Shown: positions 35,966-45,700, counted from the first letter of the stretch. The stretch: DNA of 64,000 nt from Paenibacillus profundus (GCF_021369635.1 NZ_JAJNBZ010000007.1:157454-221453), one strand, 5' to 3'. Translations and numbers: made by a program. Notes: generated by a model from the sequence alone, not told the origin.

Positions 35966-37006
35966 TTAAAATAATTGCTCCAGAAAAGGCTGTTCCAATT
36001 TTGCTATGACCGATTGCCGATGGTTGTCGATTTGGTTGAGAATAGGCATTTTGTTTGCCTGCACATAATCCGCTGCTTTTAGAATGCGCTCGGCCAGTTG
36101 CGCCGCGTCCGTTGAGATTACCAATTGCGGAAGGCTGAGGGAATGGGTGAAATCAAACGACTTAAAGCGGTAACCCAAGCAGATGAAAGGAACATTCGCC
36201 GCTGCGGAAAGAACGTTGGCGTGAAGCTTGAAGTTGATGGTGAGGTCGAACCGTTTCATTAGTTGCAAATAATGTTCGTACGTATGCACTTCTGCATCGT
36301 ACACCACTTTGTCGGGAGCCGCTATTTTGTCATATAGCCGCTTGCAGGCCTCCTGGTCAGGACCCCATACCGGGTACAAATATATCTTATACCCTTGCTC
36401 GATTAGGAAGCTTGCCGCGGAAGCCAATTGATTCTCGACATACGCTTCATCCTTGCCGTAAATCCGGTTATAGGACGTGCCCCAGTTGATGCCGATCCAC
36501 CGTTCACGGGTTTCTTCGTCATCCGCATGAGACGCAGGCGAGGACGTAAGCATGGCCGGATCGCCGCTCACCGTCACCCGATCCATCGAGACGCCCATTT
36601 GCCGCATATATTCAAATGTCCATGGACCCCGTACGCCGCAGAAAGCCGCATTTTCAACGACCTCCTGCACTTTAACGCAAAACTCCTTGCTCTCAGCAGG
36701 CTCACCGGAGCCGAAGCTGAACGGATTCAAGCGATCATGGCCGCTGCCCCAAATGATTACGCGCTTTTCTTGCCGAACGGCTTCATGCAAAATATCGAGA
36801 TAGCCCGGTATCAGCAGGGAGCCGCCTCCCATTACAATCGTGTCATACACGGACAGATTCTTGATATCGACTCCAGGCACCGAAGGAATGACCTTATATT
36901 TTTCCGGACTCAGATGCAGCTGCGCCATGTGCTCGAACATGGCCCACATCCATTCGTCGCCCAGATTATTGAAGCCAATCCATCCTAAGTAGAAAATGTT
37001 TTTCAC
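35966..37006 (-). CDS. Polysaccharide pyruvyl transferase family protein
   Basis: This is a protein of 346 residues, last gene of the glycan operon. The start LGWIGFNNLGDEWM is the Gly-rich loop of the CsaB/WcaK pyruvyl transferase family. TIVMGGGSLLIPG, VIIWGSGHD, FCGVRGPWTFEYM, VSGDPAML and LTINFKLHANVLSAAANVPF with LGYRFKSFDF complete the family pattern. Such enzymes move pyruvate from phosphoenolpyruvate to a sugar to make a ketal, for example on wall polymers that bind SLH domains. The start is GTG 37006, 7 bases after the stop of the preceding glycosyltransferase gene. SLH proteins are encoded at 15.5-20.8 kb, but a link between them is only an inference. Confidence 0.85.
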   Translation of the reverse strand: MKNIFYLGWIGFNNLGDEWMWAMFEHMAQLHLSPEKYKVIPSVPGVDIKNLSVYDTIVMGGGSLLIPGYLDILHEAVRQEKRVIIWGSGHDRLNPFSFGSGEPAESKEFCVKVQEVVENAAFCGVRGPWTFEYMRQMGVSMDRVTVSGDPAMLTSSPASHADDEETRERWIGINWGTSYNRIYGKDEAYVENQLASAASFLIEQGYKIYLYPVWGPDQEACKRLYDKIAAPDKVVYDAEVHTYEHYLQLMKRFDLTINFKLHANVLSAAANVPFICLGYRFKSFDFTHSLSLPQLVISTDAAQLAERILKAADYVQANKMPILNQIDNHRQSVIAKLEQPFLEQLF

Positions 37007-37013
37007 GTTGACA

Positions 37014-38159
37014 TCACACTCCCGTTATTGAGTTTCGGGCTTGAATGGCTGTATAGATTTCATCCATCCGCGAAATGATTTTGTTGATATTAAAATGTTT
37101 CAGTGTCCATTGTCGTCCTTGTGCGCCGATCTGCTTGAGATCTTTCCGATCGGATAAAGCTTTTTGCAATGATTCGGCTACTGCATCTTCCGTCGCCTTT
37201 CGTTCGGAAGCGTGATCTCCGAAATAATAGTCCCACGCTTGTCCGTATACGGTTGGCTCGACAATTCCGAAGAAGCCGTGGTTGCCAATGGCCAGTACCG
37301 GTTTTCCGCACGCCATCGCTTCCAAGGCTACCCGGCCCGTGCCGACCACGATATCTCCGAGACCGTAATATTCCCGGACCTTCGTCTGATTGCCAGTCAT
37401 ATGAATGAAGGTCTGTCCGGCATTTTTATGGATGGTATTGACCATCTCATTAATTTCGGCAAATTGGATGCCATCGCCGACAACGACCACATGCAAATTA
37501 GGCATCTCTGACTTGCGAAGCCGCTCGGCAGCCATAATCAACATGGTGCAGACGATGGCTTTATCCCATGCCAACCGGCTTGCATATACGACAACGCTAG
37601 CATCATCCGGAATCTCCAGTGACTTCCGCAGCTCTTGGGAGGGGACCGGATAGAATTCCTCCGGGTCGACCCCGTTCGGCACCAAGAGGGAAGCAATACC
37701 CATATTCTGCAGATAGCGCTGTACGGGCTTGCTGACACTGATGACCGCATCGCAGCATTGGGACGTCCGAATCAGCTGATCCTCGGGATAATAAGCCCCG
37801 TGGACGGTAAACACAACGGGTATCCCCAGCTCTTTAGCGGCCATGGCCGCATACATGCCCGAAGGGGTTTGATGCACATGGACGACATCAATCTTGCGGT
37901 GCAGCATAATCTGCTTGAGCGTACGGATGGTTTGCTTCTGCGAGCTTTCCAGCATAAATGCGCCCGCTGTCAGATCGATGGCATGAATCGGACATGCCGC
38001 TTTTGCGAAGGCATTGTACATCAAGCCGCCTGCTCCGGCATAAACCGGTTTAACGCCTAACTTTTGCAGCCCGTTAACAAGACTTAGTACGTGAGTTTCC
38101 GTGCCTCCGACTGCCAAGCTATCCATCACCATCAGCACTCGATAGGCATTATTTCTCAT
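37014..38159 (-). CDS. Family 4 glycosyltransferase
   Basis: This is a protein of 381 residues with the GT-B fold. The acceptor domain begins VLMVMDSLAVGGTETHVLSL, the GG loop typical of GT4. The donor domain contains VVVYASRLAWDKAIVC, VVVVGDGIQFAEI and the nucleotide-sugar site VVGTGRVALEAMACGKPVLA with the family Glu. The usual ExxxxxxxE pattern is partly present. It is the fourth gene of the minus-strand glycan operon. Its ATG overlaps the end of the GT2 gene by 11 bases, so the two are coupled. It adds a sugar to a growing glycan; the donor is unknown. Confidence 0.88.
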   Translation of the reverse strand: MRNNAYRVLMVMDSLAVGGTETHVLSLVNGLQKLGVKPVYAGAGGLMYNAFAKAACPIHAIDLTAGAFMLESSQKQTIRTLKQIMLHRKIDVVHVHQTPSGMYAAMAAKELGIPVVFTVHGAYYPEDQLIRTSQCCDAVISVSKPVQRYLQNMGIASLLVPNGVDPEEFYPVPSQELRKSLEIPDDASVVVYASRLAWDKAIVCTMLIMAAERLRKSEMPNLHVVVVGDGIQFAEINEMVNTIHKNAGQTFIHMTGNQTKVREYYGLGDIVVGTGRVALEAMACGKPVLAIGNHGFFGIVEPTVYGQAWDYYFGDHASERKATEDAVAESLQKALSDRKDLKQIGAQGRQWTLKHFNINKIISRMDEIYTAIQARNSITGV

Positions 38160-38871
38160 TGCGCTTCAACCGTTCCTTTCCGAAGTATTGTCGGGACCGT
38201 TGGTTCGGGTGCTTGCGGTAATAATAAAGAATGTCGGGCATATTTTCGATGTTCAAGGACGTCGCGCTTAAGGCTCTAGCTATAAACTCATAGTCTTCTG
38301 CGCCTTCTATCCTTCTTGTATGCCCGCCGATATGATCGAAAAGGCCGCCGCGCAGCATGATGGTTCCATGGCATACACAATGGCCGCCGCTGGCATATAC
38401 CTTACGGATTTGATCTCCATACCGGATCCAGCCCGCTTTTGACCTCTGATCCATCTGATTGTGTTCGAAAACCTCATAGTTGGTCCCCACCAACTCAATA
38501 TCCGGACGGCTCTGCAAAAAAGACACCTGACGCTCCAGACGTTCATGATGTGAAATATCATCCGAATCATGGACCGCTATAAGTTCTCCTTTGGCCAAAT
38601 ACAAGCCGGCGGTCATCGCCCCGGCATACCCGATGTTTCGGGGAAGAGGCAACGTTATAAACGTACGTTCGGCCAGCTGCTGCCGATTGTCATTCAGCCA
38701 GTTCTCCACCTGCGTCAAAGAATCGTCTGTTGAGGCATCATCCACGAGGATGACTTCCCAATTCGGGTAGGTTTGCCGCAAAATGCCGTCCAGGCAATCA
38801 ATCAGAAAGGCTGATTTGTTATAATTTGTTATGACGATGCTTACGAGCCCCGGTATTCTTAGGTAGGTCAT
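38149..38871 (-). CDS. Family 2 glycosyltransferase
   Basis: This is a protein of about 240 residues with a GT-A fold. VSIVITNYNKSAFLIDCLDG and VILVDDASTDDSLTQVENW form the nucleotide site, IAVHDSDDISHHERLERQ gives the DxD metal motif, and the acceptor region has IGGHTRRIEGAEDYEFIARA with the ED catalytic pair. Start is ATG 38871, 8 bases after AAGGTGG; a GTG four codons upstream is the alternative. It is preceded in the operon by two small DUF2642-like genes and followed by a family 4 glycosyltransferase. Confidence 0.88.
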   Translation of the reverse strand: MTYLRIPGLVSIVITNYNKSAFLIDCLDGILRQTYPNWEVILVDDASTDDSLTQVENWLNDNRQQLAERTFITLPLPRNIGYAGAMTAGLYLAKGELIAVHDSDDISHHERLERQVSFLQSRPDIELVGTNYEVFEHNQMDQRSKAGWIRYGDQIRKVYASGGHCVCHGTIMLRGGLFDHIGGHTRRIEGAEDYEFIARALSATSLNIENMPDILYYYRKHPNQRSRQYFGKERLKRNEK

Positions 38872-38896
38872 TATTTTCACCACCTTGTTTCATTTG

Positions 38897-39091
38897 TTAT
38901 GAGACGATGCGGACATATGACACCATATTGATTTGAAATATGGCATAGTGTCCATTGTCATATCCCGGAAATCCGGATGTGCGGACAGTCAGCTTCGTGT
39001 CATCGACGGACACGAGAACGCCCGTCGTCATGTCCAATGCGCTTGCTACCTGTACTTGTTTTCCAATTAACAAACGGAGTTTTTCTTTCAT
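38897..39091 (-). CDS. Small DUF2642-like protein
   Basis: This is a protein of about 64 residues: LRLLIGKQVQVASALDMTTG, then VLVSVDDTKLTVRTSGFPGY, and a closing IFQINMVSYVRIV. The pattern of a short barrel with GKxVxV, TGVLxxV and a final I-x-x-I/V strand is that of DUF2642-type, Sm-like small proteins, which in Bacillales often belong to the spore coat. Start is ATG 39091 or 39094 after AAGGTG. It lies 15 bases after its longer relative and 25 bases before the glycosyltransferase gene, so it is part of the same operon. Confidence 0.65.
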   Translation of the reverse strand: MKEKLRLLIGKQVQVASALDMTTGVLVSVDDTKLTVRTSGFPGYDNGHYAIFQINMVSYVRIVS

Positions 39092-39106
39092 CATAATCAC
39101 CTTCTT

Positions 39107-39484
39107 CTATTGAGTTTGGAACGAGATGACTTGATTCAGATGTACGAGCACAGTCGTGCCATCTGGCTCACTGATTTCTGTATAGTCCTCTCCGACTTCG
39201 GTTATCGTTCCTTGAATCGTTCCCCCGAAGGAGGTCAATTCAACCTGCCGATGAACGTATCTTTCAATCGGCTGCTTCAGCGGGGAAACGGAGCCTCCAT
39301 GCCCCGAATGCGGCGGCGCGGAGTCGTTCCACAGCTCTTCCCGAATCGCTGTCCGCAGAGCTTGCACGAGACGGCTTGCTTGCTGCTCGTCCTCATTGAA
39401 GGGATCTTTGACGACTCGTCTCATAATTTGAGCCAGTCCTTCAAAGTATTCTCGCAACTCTTTTACGTTTACTGAAATTTTCAT
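39107..39484 (-). CDS. DUF2642-like protein with helical N-terminus
   Basis: This is a protein of 125 residues and the first gene of the glycan operon. The first 60 residues are helical and charged (VNVKELREYFEGLAQIMRRV, DEQQASRLVQALRTAIREEL). A Gly/Ser/His linker follows, and the last 50 residues (YVHRQVELTSFGGTIQGTIT, then LVHLNQVISFQTQ) have the same barrel pattern as the next gene. The ATG 39484 start follows GGTGG at 5 bases. Pairing of two small barrel proteins with glycosyltransferases suggests a coat or exosporium glycan locus; this is an inference. Confidence 0.6.
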   Translation of the reverse strand: MKISVNVKELREYFEGLAQIMRRVVKDPFNEDEQQASRLVQALRTAIREELWNDSAPPHSGHGGSVSPLKQPIERYVHRQVELTSFGGTIQGTITEVGEDYTEISEPDGTTVLVHLNQVISFQTQ

Positions 39485-39719
39485 ATTTACCACCTACCTT
39501 CCATTTCCATGTTAATAGAGTATACAAAATGAGATTCAGTGACTAAACTTATCCCTGTCTTCTCGTAAATATGTTCGTTTGAACGTGAAAAAAGATATGT
39601 AATATTGCCAGTAAGGAACGCGTATATCGCGAATTTTTTTGCTTTTTAGCAAGCTTGCGTAACCTTTTACGTCGTTAAAGGCACTTATATTTAGATATGG
39701 CAGAAAGGAGTGGCTGTTC

Positions 39720-40114
39720 GTGCTTCATCAAATTGAAGAAGCTAAGCAGGGGAAGCGAGAAGCCTTTGAACCGATTGTTGAAGCGTTTCGGGGGATGGCA
39801 TATGCCGTGGCATATGAAGTATGGGTGACCTTCAATATTGGATATGCCTCAAAAAAATATCTCAAGGAACGCATCCATTACTGCACATTGAAGGCCTAAT
39901 CTCATTTCTGAGCTTCTCGAATCGAGCTCCCGAATTCAATGATTGTCGAATCAGCTTAACCGAGACCGGCCGCCGCGTCCTTGCTGGACAAGCAGATTGG
40001 GTAGTCATGAATGGGATGGACGAATGGCTTGGCGGCGTTCGCTTGGAGGGACGCGACGCATCTTGGCGCTGGGATCCGTCCACTCACACGCTGGTTGACT
40101 CACAATATAGATAG
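39720..40114 (+). pseudogene. Fused stubs: ECF sigma N-terminus and DUF1835-type C-terminus
   Basis: GTG 39720 with AAAGGAG upstream opens a frame reading LHQIEEAKQGKREAFEPIVE and AFRGMAYAVAY, the classic start of an ECF sigma factor, which loses all likeness after about 30 residues and stops at 39899. In another frame, 39821-40114 ends LTETGRRVLAGQADWVVMNG, then MDEWLGGVRLEGRDASWRWD, which is the closing part of DUF1835/DUF3658-type proteins. The two pieces belong to different genes and neither is complete. The block looks like a deletion scar that joined two genes. Confidence 0.6.
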
Positions 40115-40219
40115 CGCAATAGGCGGAATGATAAAGAGAATATTAGTAATTAGATCTTGAATGTTCGTATTGCAGTTGATATATAATGATTAACCCTATT
40201 CACATTGAAGGAGTATGTC

Positions 40220-40681
40220 ATGATAAAACGGATATCGATTGAAGACGAACAGACGGCAGCTCAAGTCCTGGCCGTTCAATTACCGGCTTACCGCGTGGAG
40301 GCGGCTCTCATCCAATTCGAGGACATCCCGCCTTTGAAGGACAACGTATCATCGTTGCAGCAATGCGGCGAAACATTCCACGGCTATTACGACGGCGAGC
40401 ACTTGGCAGGTGCCGTCTCGTTCAAACGGGAAGGGGGGACGATCGACATTCACCGGATGATCGTCCATCCGGAGTATTTCCGCCGGGGCATCGCCCAAGC
40501 TTTGCTGCAGCATGTAGAACGCTTGCACCCTGACGCACACACGTTCATCGTTGCTACCGGAGCGCGCAACGATCCAGCCAAACGGTTGTATGAGAAAAAT
40601 GGTTATGAGCTCGTCCGTGAGCAAGAAGCAGCTCCCGGGCTGACATTGGCCTTTTTCCAGAAGAACAAGGGCGCGTCATGA
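40220..40681 (+). CDS. GNAT N-acetyltransferase
   Basis: This is a protein of 153 residues with one GNAT domain. DIHRMIVHPEYFRRGIAQAL holds the acetyl-CoA R/Q-x-x-G-x-G/A loop, and ARNDPAKRLYEKNGYELVRE is the closing motif. It is similar to the YhbS/ElaA-like small acetyltransferases; the acceptor is unknown. The start is ATG 40220, 7 bases after AAGGAG; the frame to 40205 begins before that site. It is the only clearly intact gene between 39.5 and 41.2 kb, among gene stubs. Confidence 0.85.
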   Translation: MIKRISIEDEQTAAQVLAVQLPAYRVEAALIQFEDIPPLKDNVSSLQQCGETFHGYYDGEHLAGAVSFKREGGTIDIHRMIVHPEYFRRGIAQALLQHVERLHPDAHTFIVATGARNDPAKRLYEKNGYELVREQEAAPGLTLAFFQKNKGAS

Positions 40682-40738
40682 GGGCGGTTGCCAATCACTT
40701 GTTGTGTCTGGGCGGAGCTTGGATTCTGTCCAACGTTG

Positions 40739-40888
40739 TGGCGATGGGATCATTCTGCGGTTCCATCGATCTCGAAGGTCTTATTGAAGTATCGGCAAAT
40801 GAATAAACATATCAGCATAATCGGACTGAATGAAGAAAGCCAACAGTTAATTGAAAAGATGGGACAGTCTATTCCGATAGGCCATTAA
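40739..40888 (+). pseudogene. C-terminal STAS stub of a SulP-family anion permease
   Basis: The frame reads WRWDHSAVPSISKVLLKYRQ and then KHISIIGLNEESQQLIEKMG before the stop at 40888. This is the closing stretch of the STAS domain of SulP permeases (W-DxSAV-x-x-I-x-KV ... IIGLNExS). The membrane domain is absent; the stub begins right after the GNAT gene. A terminator follows, probably the original one of the lost permease gene. Confidence 0.65.
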
Positions 40889-40893
40889 CGCGA

Positions 40894-40928
40894 AAACCTT
40901 CCCTTGGAGAAACGGGGGAGGTTTTTTT
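40894..40928 (+). terminator. Terminator after the SulP stub
   Basis: AACCTTCCC pairs with GGGGGAGGTT across a loop of about 11 bases, followed by seven T residues. Confidence 0.75.
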
Positions 40929-41308
40929 ATGGGTGTCACCTTTTCCTCCTCTTTCGAACAAACGCATATTGTCGCTCGGCCCTTAGCTCCATTCTCCCAT
41001 ACAGTCAGAAAGGCAGGAACCCGATGAGGAGGAGTCAGAGTTACATACCGCTTGGAGAAGACCCCTGCTGCCCCTTTGAGCCATTGCTTCACTCTCCCTT
41101 TCATTCAGACAGCTGCAAATCATTCCCCCTGCAAGTATATCGTACCTCTTCTGATGCAAGGGGAGAATGCAGCAAAGGGGCGGACGAACGATTGCCTTCA
41201 GTCTTAAGACACGACTGCACACGAAAATTTAAAATTAGATGGAACCTGGACCTTGCTGTATCCAATCCTTGTAAGTCTGATTGAGATTGGGAGCAAAAGA
41301 AAAAAGAT
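40929..41308. other. Gap of 380 bases without a supported gene
   Basis: A plus-strand frame from 41024 to 41284 exists, but it has no good ribosome site and its Cys/Pro/Arg-rich product resembles no family I know. No hairpin or promoter stands out. Confidence 0.4.
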
Positions 41309-41608
41309 ATGAAAGAGGCCTATAAGAGCTTAAAGCCTCAAGTGCTCAAAGCGGCGAACGAAGCTGCGCAAAGATTGAAGCCGATTAAAGACTCTGCGCT
41401 TACCGTGATCGGCGGCGATAGGGAAAGATCGATCGACGGAGTGGTGACTGGGGAGTGGGCATTATCGTCCAAACATGGTCATATCGTCTATATTGACAAA
41501 AAGACAGGCGAAGTTAGACGCGCGTCCGCCGATTATGAATTTGATGAACTGGATCAATCGATCCAGCAAGACATCTTGAATACGTGGAAGTCCATAGGCG
41601 GAGACTGA
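41309..41608 (+). CDS. Hypothetical protein of 99 residues
   Basis: The frame reads KEAYKSLKPQVLKAANEAAQ, a helical start, followed by a small beta region with DGVVTGEWALSSKHGHIVYI and KKTGEVRRASADYEFDELDQ. Codon use and composition look like real coding sequence, but only a weak GGGAG is present 20 bases before the ATG. I do not recognise the family. It may be a short intact gene or the surviving part of a longer one, given the stubs around it. Confidence 0.4.
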   Translation: MKEAYKSLKPQVLKAANEAAQRLKPIKDSALTVIGGDRERSIDGVVTGEWALSSKHGHIVYIDKKTGEVRRASADYEFDELDQSIQQDILNTWKSIGGD

Positions 41609-41982
41609 GAATTCGTAAAACCTGACTCTTTTACGAAAAGCATAGAACATGATCCTATATTTGGAGAATTCGAATTTTGGTCTTTTTCCGGTACCTAAAA
41701 CAATATAAAGAAATCGGATATTTTCCTGTTAAGCTGACAGAAGAAGCTGCACAGTCCGCTTTGTTTCACGACTTTCCGAATGAATTTCAATCGCTGGGAG
41801 TGAACATCCAACATCCCCGCGAGATGCTTCAACAAGAACGATACGTGGCTGAGTCCAATCTAATTCTTAACTGCTTTATTCGAGGCAATGGAAAGATCCT
41901 ATAATTGAATAATGACATTAAAAATTATCCTCATTAAATAAACAGGTGCGTATTAAAAGCTGTTTACTTAATTGAATTGTAA

Positions 41983-42138
41983 CCCGTACAGCTTTCGCTG
42001 TTGCCCTTTACATTTATCGTACCTACAGTGGCAGCGCGTATGTCGAATCAACGGGTCTTGGCTGTCGTTTCCGGTCTGCTATTCCTGTCTATCCTATGGG
42101 GTACAGTTCAAATGGGGATTTTTCATGTTCTTTTAAAC
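41983..42138 (+). pseudogene. MFS transporter stub (CynX/NimT-like)
   Basis: The frame contains LSLLPFTFIVPTVAARMSNQ and RVLAVVSGLLFL. This resembles the cytoplasmic loop and following helix of CynX/NimT-type major facilitator proteins. It then stops after a non-homologous tail. There is no start or ribosome site. It is the last of four gene stubs before the synthetase operon. Confidence 0.4.
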
Positions 42139-42223
42139 GAAGATATTTATGTCATTTTTATGACAATATAAACCTTTAATTTGCGGAAAATTAATATATT
42201 ATACTAATTTATAGTAAATGATG

Positions 42224-42252
42224 TTGTTAAATACAACCAATGATACTATAAT
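42224..42252 (+). promoter_or_regulatory. Probable promoter of the synthetase operon
   Basis: TTGTTA (42224-42229) and a perfect TATAAT (42247-42252) are spaced by 17 bases. The region before it is extremely AT-rich. If used, it gives a leader of about 445 bases before the synthetase start codon. Other AT-rich boxes (for example TATACT near 42200) could also act. Confidence 0.55.
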
Positions 42253-42705
42253 ACGGGGTGGTAATAATTAACTTATAAGGATGTCTTTTAAATGTATTAA
42301 AATACTTCGCTTTATTGCATATAAGGGGGTGAAGTATCTTTATCTGGATTCTTCGGCGAATCTCAATCATCTGTTTCCACCAACCATGCGGCTATTTAAC
42401 ACATGTGCCAGATCGGCTTGCCCTGGCCATACACCTTTGATGACCCCAAGAAACGCTATACCTGCCTTTTCGAACCGTATTCAAGCTACCTACTCGCACT
42501 ATCGCACGGGATATGCCCAAATCTAACCTAACCTAACCAAACCAAATTAAACCTAACCAATCATAAGTGAAATATCCCTCCACTCTATAACGATAACGGT
42601 TTTAATCCATTTCTGTACGGAAATGTTTATTTACTCATCCAGAAGATCATTCAAATAGCTGTGTACCTAGACAGTTACGAATATTTCTAATAGGGGAGAG
42701 TCCAT
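42253..42705 (+). other. Long leader region of the synthetase gene
   Basis: About 450 bases lie between the promoter candidate and the start codon. The region holds a 7-bp hairpin (ATACTTC 42302-42308 with GAAGTAT 42331-42337), an open frame of 81 codons with a poor ribosome site (42281-42526), and a short CTAAC-type tandem tract at 42522-42561. No known riboswitch fold was recognised. Confidence 0.5.
42522..42561 (+). repeat. Short degenerate CTAACC/AACCA tandem tract
   Basis: The 40-base stretch is built from repeats of the type CTAACCTAACCTAACCAAAC and then AAACCTAACCAAT, with a 5-base period that decays toward the end. It lies about 150 bases before the synthetase gene. Confidence 0.6.
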
Positions 42706-45700
42706 GTGAACGAAAATCCGAACAAATTATTTCCATTGACGCAGGCGCAGCGAAGAATATGGTATATGGAAATGATGCATCCGAATACCACCGTCTCTAC
42801 CGTTGCAGGAACTTTAGTCATTCGAGGCGAGGTAGACGCGGCTGTGCTGAAGGAGTCTATCTGCCAAGTAATTACGCAGCACGATGCTTTCCGCATCAGA
42901 ATCATGACTCAAGACAATCAACCCATTCAGCGGCTCGAGCCCGAATCGGCTATCACTCCGGAAGTAGACTATATGGAATGGGATGACCATTTGGAAGCTA
43001 AAGACTGGTTGAATCGTTTCAATCGAATTCCAATCAGTATTTTTGATGATAAATTATATAATTTCACAGTATTTAACGTTAACAATCAAGAGTATTGGAT
43101 TAACTTAAAAATTAACCATATTATCGCTGATGGCGTAACTTCGCATCTTATAGGCAATAAAATCATGCAAACCTATATGGAGCTTACAAGCGGAACGTTC
43201 TCGGCCAATGACAAGAAGAGCTCTTATCTCGATTACACTTATGCGGAGCAGGAATATGAAAAGTCCGATCGCTATCAGAAAGATAAGGCATACTGGCTGG
43301 AAAAGTTCCAAACCATGCCCGAGACGACAGGAATTAAACCGTATCCTCCATACTCCATAAGCACCGAGGCGAAAAGAGCGTACGTTGCCCTCACCGGCGA
43401 GCGTTACGAACAGCTGAAGGTCTTCAGCGAGCAAAATAACATTAGCCTGTTCACACTATTTTTGGCAACGGTATACATGTTTTTATATAAAACAACCGGA
43501 AATTTGGATATTGCTGTGGGGACTGCATACGCGAACCGGACATCAAGGCAAGAAAAAGAAATGTTGGGCATGTTTGTAAGCACAGTCGCGACTCGATTGT
43601 CGCTTGATCCCAACCAAGATCTGATTTCCATCCTACATAATGTCTCCAAAGAGCAAAAGACGAATTTGCGTCATCAGAAATATCCGTACAACCAGCTTAT
43701 TCTGGATTTGAGAAAGGAGCATAAGCACAGCGATATCCAAGATCTCTATGGCGTGTCTGTGGACTATATGCCGATTAAATGGTCCAGCTATGGACAGCTC
43801 AGCATTCAGCAGCGGAGCAGTTTTTGCGGTCACGAAGTGGATGACTTGGCGGTTCATGTCGAAGATATGCTGGACGATCAACAGCTTGTCATCAATGTGG
43901 ATTATCGGATTCAATTGTTCGAAGAGCGTGAAATCACTCGAATTATCGAGCAGATGCTTACCATAGTCGATGGAATTCTGCATAATCCGCAGCAGACGCT
44001 GCACGAGCTGACCATGTTGAACAACGAAGAAGCGCGTAAAATATTGACCCAATTCAACGACACGGCCGCAGAGTTCCCTAGGGACAAGACCGTGCACCAA
44101 TTGTTCGAGGAGCAGGCGGCGCGCACGCCCAATCATGTTGCGGCCGTGTATGAGGATGAGCAGTTGACATACCGGGAATTGAACGAACGGGCCAATCGGC
44201 TAGCGCGGACATTGCGAGCCGAGGGCGTGCAGCCGGAGAAATTAGTGGGCATTATGGCAGACCGCTCGCTGGAGATGATTGTGGGCATTCTGGCTATCTT
44301 GAAAGCTGGCGGGGCTTATGTGCCAATCGATCCGGAATACCCGGAGGAGCGCATCCGCTATATGCTGGATGATTCGAACGCGCGGGTGCTGTTGGCCCAG
44401 CGTCATCTACAGGCACGAATTGCGTTCACCGGTACATGGGTGATTCTTGATGAGAATGCGTTCTACGACGAAGACGGCACCAACCTTGAATCGAACAATG
44501 ACCCGTCTAATTTGAGCTATGTCATCTACACATCAGGGACGACAGGCAAGCCGAAAGGGGTCATGATCGAGCATAGACAGCTGGTGGCCATGGCACACGC
44601 CTGGAAATCCCGGTATCACTTGCATGAGGCGGGCATTCGCTGGTTGCAGTGGGCGAGCTTCTCGTTCGACGTATTCTCGGGAGACATGGTCCGCACGCTC
44701 TTGAATGGCGGAGAGCTTATTCTGTGTCCCGGTCACGCGCGGGCGAACCCGGAAGCTATCTGCGAATTGATTCGCAAGCATCGCATCCAGATGTTCGAGT
44801 CGACGCCGGCCCTCGTTGTCCCGCTGATGGAATATATATACGACAACAAAATGGACATTCACAGTCTGCAATTGTTAATCATCGGCTCGGATTACTGTCC
44901 GGCTGAAGAATTCCAGAAGCTGATGGAACGATTCGGCTCACAAATGCGAATTCTGAATAGCTATGGCGTAACCGAAGCGTGCGTCGATGCCAGTTATTTC
45001 GAACAGACGGATTCCGATGCGCTTCGAACGCTGCCGATAGGCAAACCATTACCAGCCGTATCCATGATGGTTCTGGACGATAACCGCTCGTTGCAGCCGA
45101 TCGGGATAACGGGCGAACTATATATCGGCGGGGCTTGTGTGGGAAGAGGATATTTGAATCGGCCAGATCTGACGGCCGAGAAGTTCGTCGATAATCCATA
45201 TGCGCCAGGCGAGATGATGTACCGGACGGGCGACTTGGCGCGTTGGTTGCCGGACGGCAATATCGAATATTTGGGGCGGATCGATCATCAGGTGAAGATT
45301 CGGGGATACCGCATCGAGATAGGCGAAATTGAATCCCAATTGCTCAAAGCGGAGTCCGTTCGAGAGTCAGTCGTCGTCGCACGGGAGGACGGAAGCGGAC
45401 AGAAGGTGCTGTGCGCATACTACGTGGCAGACCGCGAGCTCACAGTGAATGAGCTGAGGGGAAAGATGGCGGAAGAACTGCCGGGATACATGATTCCATC
45501 GTATTTCATGCAGCTGGAACAGATGCCATTGACGCCGAACGGCAAGGTCGACCGCAAGGGGCTGCCGGCTCTGGAAGGAAGCGCGCATACCGGAACGGAA
45601 TATGTGGAGCCGAGTTCTGCAGCAGAGAAGATGCTGGCTGCCGTGTGGCAAGCTGTATTGGGCATAGAACGGGTCGGCGCGAGCGAGCATTTCTTCGAGC

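Noticed and set aside
41024..41284. Cys/Pro-rich open frame in the 380-base gap
   Set aside because: No ribosome site and no recognisable pattern; overlapping frames on the other strand are equally long.
41677..41904. Open frame of 75 codons before the MFS stub
   Set aside because: No ribosome site (first codon is a GTG/TTG-type start in AT-rich sequence) and no family likeness; it could be another gene fragment but cannot be supported.
42281..42526. Open frame of 81 codons in the synthetase leader
   Set aside because: AAGG touches the ATG directly, the product is not like any family, and the second half has non-coding composition. It may be a leader peptide, but there is no positive sign.
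42522..42561. CTAACC-type tract as a telomere-like or CRISPR repeat
   Set aside because: It is only 40 bases, degenerate and without spacers; a simple microsatellite is enough to explain it.
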